Source of the DNA: Brevibacterium sp. W7.2
GTDB lineage: Bacteria > Actinomycetota > Actinomycetes > Actinomycetales > Brevibacteriaceae
DNA: 64,000 bases
Direction of reading: 5' to 3'
Assembly: GCF_018137945.1 (NCBI RefSeq)
Contig: NZ_CP073089.1
Span: 186,001-250,000 of the forward strand
In this document: in pieces, positions 60,519 to 64,000 of the stretch
How the letters are laid out: each line of letters begins with the position of its first letter
Position numbering within the stretch: the first letter of the stretch is position 1
Translations under genes and position numbers: made by a program
Notes under the pieces: generated by a model
The model's input: only the letters and a program-made list of their open reading frames with translations
Database searches by the model: none
Told to the model about the DNA's origin: nothing

Positions 60519-61448
60519 ATGGCCAGTGGCGGCACGTTCATGGCGGAGGAGCTCCGCAGTCAGCCGGACATGTGGGAGACCACATTGTCCTTCCCCGTCG
60601 CCGAGGCGGCCGTCCCGGGCGACGGCGAGCGGATCGCGGTCATCGGATGCGGATCCTCCTGGTTCGGCGCGCAGGTCTACGCGAACCTCCGCGAGGCCGC
60701 CGGACAGGGCGAGACCGACGCGTTCACAGCGAGCGAATACCCCTTCGACCGCGCGTACGACCGCGTCGTCGCGATCTCCCGGTCCGGCACGACGACCGAG
60801 GTCATCGACACGCTGGCCCGCCTCGACGGTGCGGTGCCGGTGACGGCGATCGTCGGCGGCGCCGACACCCCGATCGCGCGAGCGGCCACCGCTGCCATCG
60901 CCCTCGACTACGCCGATGAGCGCTCCGTCGTCCAGACGCGCTTCGGGACCTCGACGATGGCCCTGTTGCGGGCGTGGGCCGGGCAGACCGCGGCCGTCGA
61001 GCAGGCGATCGGCCAGGCGCGGACCGTGCTCGACGGGATCTCCGCCGACTTCTCCGAGGTCGATCCCGACATCCTCGACGACGGCCTCATCGATGCTGAG
61101 CAGTACAGCTTCCTCGGCATGGGATGGACCTGGGGAGTGGCCGACGAGGCGGCGCTCAAGCTGCGCGAGTCCGCGCAGGCGTGGACGGAGTCGTACTCGT
61201 CGATGGAGTACCGGCACGGTCCCATCGCGATCGCTGCGCCCGGCCGGGTGACCTGGCAGTTCGGTGAGGCCCCCGAGGGGCTCGCCGATCAGGTCGAGGC
61301 GACGGGCGCCCGCTTCGTCGAGGCCGACCGGGACCCCCTGGCCGACCTCGTCCGCCTCCACGCGCTCGCGCTCATCAAGGCCCGCCGCCTCGGCGTCGAC
61401 CCCGATCATCCGCGTTCGCTGACCCGTTCCGTCATCCTCGACCGATGA
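60519..61448 (+). CDS. SIS-domain sugar isomerase/deaminase (AgaS/GlmS-like)
   Basis: A 309-residue protein with two SIS domains. Sugar-phosphate binding loops are visible in GCGSSWFGAQ, ISRSGTTTEVI (about residue 88) and EYRHGPIAI (about 230). It resembles AgaS and the isomerase half of GlmS, so it probably interconverts or deaminates an amino-sugar 6-phosphate. ATG 60519 has AGGAGA upstream. The stop overlaps the ROK gene start. Together with ROK, PfkB and aldolase genes it fits a pathway amino-sugar-6-P to tagatose- or fructose-6-P, then 1,6-bisphosphate, then trioses. Confidence 0.88.
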   Translation: MASGGTFMAEELRSQPDMWETTLSFPVAEAAVPGDGERIAVIGCGSSWFGAQVYANLREAAGQGETDAFTASEYPFDRAYDRVVAISRSGTTTEVIDTLARLDGAVPVTAIVGGADTPIARAATAAIALDYADERSVVQTRFGTSTMALLRAWAGQTAAVEQAIGQARTVLDGISADFSEVDPDILDDGLIDAEQYSFLGMGWTWGVADEAALKLRESAQAWTESYSSMEYRHGPIAIAAPGRVTWQFGEAPEGLADQVEATGARFVEADRDPLADLVRLHALALIKARRLGVDPDHPRSLTRSVILDR

Positions 61449-62392
61449 CGACGCGGGAGGAGATCCACCGCGTCGCCGCCGGTCGGAGCCTCGGTCCCGG
61501 ACCGATCGCGCTCGCCGTCGACGTCGGCGGGACGGGGATGAAGGCCGTCCTCTTCGATTCCGCGGGTCGGTTCGTCGACGCGATCACCGCCCCGACCCCC
61601 GAGTGCACCGACACCGCCGCCGGTGAGGTCGTCGACGTCGTCGCGGACTTCCGTGCCCGCTTCGCGACCGCTCACCCCGCCCATCCCATCGCCGAGGCGG
61701 CCGTCGTCCTCCCCGGGATCGTCGACGAGGCGACGGGGACCGGGGTGTTCTCGGCCAACCTCGGCTGGCGCGACGTCCCGTTCGCGGCGATCCTCAGCGA
61801 GCGCCTCGGCGTGCCCGTGACGGTCTCCCACGATGTCCGCTCGGCCGGGCGCGCGGAGTTCGCCTTCGCCGAGGCGATGCCGGACAACGCGGCGATGGTG
61901 ACGATCGGCACGGGGATCGCCGCGGCGATCATGGTCGAGGGCACGCTCGTGTCCGCCGGCGGGTTCGCCGGTGAGGTCGGATTCACCGAGGTGACCGTCG
62001 ATGTCGCCGACGGCGTGTTCCGCGGGCCGATCGAGCACATCGCCTCGGCGGCTTCGATCGCCAAACGCTACACCGCGCGCAGCCGCCGGGACGTCTCCGG
62101 GTCGCTCGGGGTGCTCGAGGCGATGCACGACGGGGACCCGATCGCCGCCGCGGTCTTCGCCGAGGCGGTCGATGCCCTCGGTGCGATGTGCGCCCAGCTC
62201 GTCGCCGTCGTCGCGCCCGAGGTCATCGTCTTCGGCGGGGGACTCTCGAGCGCCGATGAGCTCCTCGACGGCGTCGACGCCGCACTGCGCTCCCGCCTCG
62301 ACTTCCACCGTGCCCCGCACATCCGGCGGGCCGGTCTGGGCCCGGTCGCCGGCCTCATCGGAGCGGGCCTGCTCACCCGAGGGCACGCATGA
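61445..62392 (+). CDS. ROK-family sugar kinase without the usual zinc site
   Basis: A 315-residue ROK protein. The ATP-binding DVGGTGMKAVLFD (about residue 25) and IGTGIAAAIMVEG and the GFAGEVG motif are present. The family zinc-binding CxCGxxGC sequence that normally follows is missing; FTEVTVDVADGVFRGPIEHI stands in its place. It lacks an N-terminal helix-turn-helix, so it is a kinase rather than a repressor. It may phosphorylate the imported sugar before the SIS enzyme acts. Overlaps its neighbours by four bases on both sides. Confidence 0.9.
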   Translation: MTTREEIHRVAAGRSLGPGPIALAVDVGGTGMKAVLFDSAGRFVDAITAPTPECTDTAAGEVVDVVADFRARFATAHPAHPIAEAAVVLPGIVDEATGTGVFSANLGWRDVPFAAILSERLGVPVTVSHDVRSAGRAEFAFAEAMPDNAAMVTIGTGIAAAIMVEGTLVSAGGFAGEVGFTEVTVDVADGVFRGPIEHIASAASIAKRYTARSRRDVSGSLGVLEAMHDGDPIAAAVFAEAVDALGAMCAQLVAVVAPEVIVFGGGLSSADELLDGVDAALRSRLDFHRAPHIRRAGLGPVAGLIGAGLLTRGHA

Positions 62393-63594
62393 CCGCGGAC
62401 AGTTCGTTGCCGGACGGAGCGGCGCCGGCGGTCGCCGTGCTCACGCTCAGTCCCGCGCTCGACTGCACGCTCACCGTCCCCCGGCTCGACCGGGGGCGCA
62501 CGCATCGTGCGGCACCGGCCGCCGAGGTGCTCGGCGGCAAGGGCGTCAACGTCGCCCGGGTGCTCGCCGCCCTCGGAGTGCCCTCCGTCGCCGTCGGTCC
62601 CGTCGGCGCCAAGCACTGGCCGGCCGCGGACGACGAGGAGTCGGTGCGGTGGGAGCTCACCGACACCCCGGCTCCGCTGCGCCGCAGCATCGCCGTCATC
62701 GAGGACTCGGGGCGCGCGACGCTCATCAACGAGACCGCCCACCCGCATCCGGCGCACGTGTGGGCAGAGCTGCGTGCCGGTCTGACCGCCCGACTGCGCG
62801 CACCGGGTCTGCGGGTCCTCGTCATCTCCGGGTCGACCCCGGACGACTGTCCCGCCGATCTCGTGCCCGGGCTCATCGCCGCCGCCCACGCGGTCGGGGT
62901 CACGGTCATCGTCGACACGTCCGGGGCCGGTCTCCTCACCGCCGCCGAGGCGGGCGCCGACTGGGTCAAACCCAACGACGAGGAGCTGCGCGCGCTCTTC
63001 GCAGGCGAGGCCGGCACCGAACGCGCGAAGTGCGCGGCGGCGATCGAGCGGGCGTCCTCATCTGGCACGGCGCTGGCCGGTGCGCGCCTCAGCGACACGG
63101 CCGTCGCGGTCTCCGCGTGCGGCGATCCCGTGCTCCGCGGCGCCGGACGCCTCATCGACGCGGGCGCTCGCCACGTCCTCGTCTCCCGCGGAGCCGACGG
63201 CATGGACCTCGTCGATGCGACCGGTCCGCGCCGCCGGGCACGGCTCGCCCGGACCCTCCACGGCAATCCGACCGGGGCGGGGGATGCGGCCGTCGCCGCA
63301 CTGGCCTGGACGCTCGCCTCCCGCGAGGCCGGGGCCGGTGCGAGAGCCGACGCCGGCGGGGGAGCCGACGCCGGGGACGACTCAGCGCGGGAGTTCGCGG
63401 GCGACCACCTCGGCGCTGCGGAGATCGGCGTGCTGCTCACGCGCGCGGTCGCAGTATCGGCCGCCGCCGTGCTCATGCCGCAGGCCGGGCAGATCCACGC
63501 GCGCTGGCGCGACTTCGGCCATCAGGTCATCACCGAGGACATTCCGGCCCCGGCCACCACCCCGACCCCTCACACAGACGGAGCGAGACCATGA
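62389..63594 (+). CDS. PfkB-family 1-phosphofructokinase/tagatose-6-phosphate kinase
   Basis: A 401-residue ribokinase-fold kinase. LGGKGVNVARVL (about residue 49) and the catalytic NPTGAGDAAVAALAW (Asp near 303) are the family motifs; the N-terminal LTLSPALDCTL is typical of the FruK/LacC group, which phosphorylates fructose-1-P or tagatose-6-P. The family is usually about 310 residues; the extra length comes from Gly/Ala/Asp-rich inserts near 318-340 and a Pro/Thr-rich C-terminus. ATGA overlaps join it to the ROK gene and the aldolase. Confidence 0.9.
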   Translation: MTADSSLPDGAAPAVAVLTLSPALDCTLTVPRLDRGRTHRAAPAAEVLGGKGVNVARVLAALGVPSVAVGPVGAKHWPAADDEESVRWELTDTPAPLRRSIAVIEDSGRATLINETAHPHPAHVWAELRAGLTARLRAPGLRVLVISGSTPDDCPADLVPGLIAAAHAVGVTVIVDTSGAGLLTAAEAGADWVKPNDEELRALFAGEAGTERAKCAAAIERASSSGTALAGARLSDTAVAVSACGDPVLRGAGRLIDAGARHVLVSRGADGMDLVDATGPRRRARLARTLHGNPTGAGDAAVAALAWTLASREAGAGARADAGGGADAGDDSAREFAGDHLGAAEIGVLLTRAVAVSAAAVLMPQAGQIHARWRDFGHQVITEDIPAPATTPTPHTDGARP

Positions 63595-64000
63595 CGAAGG
63601 CAGCGACGACGGATCTCCTCGCCGCACTCGGGCGCCGTACCTCGGACGCGACGGCCCCCGCCTCGGCGACCCCCGGCCAGGCCAGCACGGCAGGCACCCC
63701 CGCCACCCCCGCCTCGGCGATCGGCGCGTTCAACGTCATCACCCTCGAATCGGCCGAGGCGATCGCCGCCGGCGCCGAGACCGCCGGGCGCCCGGTCATC
63801 ATGCAGATCTCCGAGAACTGCGTGAGATACCACGGGACCCTCGCGCCGATCGCCCGGGCGACGCTCACGATCGCCGCCGCCGCGAGCGTGCCCATCGCCG
63901 TCCACCTCGACCATGCGACGGACCTCGCCCTCGTCGACGAGGCGCTCGAGCTCGGCTTCGACTCCGTGATGTACGACGGCGCCCACCTGCCCTACGCGGA
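63591..64000 (+). CDS. Class II fructose/tagatose-bisphosphate aldolase (3' end cut by window edge)
   Basis: The first 136 residues of a class II aldolase (GatY/KbaY/FbaA family). AIGAFNVITLESAEAI starts the barrel near residue 42 and HLDHATDL (about 103) carries the first zinc ligand, followed by DSVMYDGAHLPY. It would split the bisphosphate made by the PfkB kinase. Oddity: between the first helix (LLAALGRR) and the barrel there is a 25-residue Ala/Thr/Pro linker with two CCGCCTCGGCG motifs (63655 and 63709), normally absent. The start overlaps the PfkB stop (ATGA). Confidence 0.92.
   Translation, partial: MTKAATTDLLAALGRRTSDATAPASATPGQASTAGTPATPASAIGAFNVITLESAEAIAAGAETAGRPVIMQISENCVRYHGTLAPIARATLTIAAAASVPIAVHLDHATDLALVDEALELGFDSVMYDGAHLPYA

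Overview
The window is a high-GC, densely coded stretch of an actinobacterial chromosome, probably a Brevibacterium or a near relative (inference from gene content; I could not search). Points in favour are a mycothiol-type maleylpyruvate isomerase, a mycobacterial-type dCTP deaminase/dUTPase, an LPXTG wall protein, CsoR-type copper control, zinc-ligand-free L28/L33/S14 and frequent ATGA/GTGA gene overlaps. I found no tRNA, rRNA, IS element, CRISPR array or prophage. It reads as ordinary chromosome with a few accessory-looking loci.

Layout. 1-2.9 kb: copper efflux operon csoR-copZ-copA (minus; copA runs off the left edge) with a CsoR operator. 2.95-4.76 kb: one-polypeptide MOSC/FNR/2Fe-2S oxidoreductase. 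4.8-7.9 kb: CitA/CitB-like two-component system. 7.9-13.0 kb: a beta-lactam-type locus, with LysR regulator plus cytoplasmic serine hydrolase on one strand and a divergent PBP2-like transpeptidase plus lipoprotein class A beta-lactamase on the other. 13.3-20.6 kb: MHS transporter, then a gentisate pathway set (AAHS transporter, IclR regulator, gentisate dioxygenase, fumarylpyruvate hydrolase, maleylpyruvate isomerase). 20.7-22.2 kb: purB. 22.5-25.1 kb: three coupled genes with an ESX/WXG100-like look. 25.4-29.0 kb: 2-oxoacid dehydrogenase E1alpha-E1beta-E2, followed by a block of 40-bp tandem repeats. 29.6-34.8 kb: a membrane protein, rpmB-rpmG-rpsN, HU and a CopD-CtaG fusion. 35.3-40.3 kb: MHS transporter, 3-hydroxybutyrate dehydrogenase, LysR regulator, 3-hydroxyisobutyrate dehydrogenase and YggS. 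40.4-46.4 kb: NHLRC2-like protein, exported protein, degenerate ABC ATPase and LPXTG protein. 46.7-48.3 kb: dcd and an unknown gene. 48.4-58.9 kb: mrpAB-C-D-E-F-G coupled to a response regulator, a histidine kinase with a very long disordered tail and a lipoprotein. 59.0-64.0 kb: sugar transporter divergent from SIS, ROK, PfkB and class II aldolase genes (amino-sugar or tagatose-type catabolism; the aldolase runs off the right edge).

Working together: several loci are self-contained transport/catabolism units with a local regulator, and four catabolic promoters carry a TGTGA-N6-TCACA-like site, which suggests a common CRP/GlxR-type regulator. The main window-wide signal is a 9-mer, GCCGAGGCG (or its complement), present about 60 times by eye, in genes and in spacers and clustered in disordered linkers. 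The most interesting local systems are the Mrp antiporter/two-component/lipoprotein operon, the three-gene ESX-like cassette and the beta-lactam locus.
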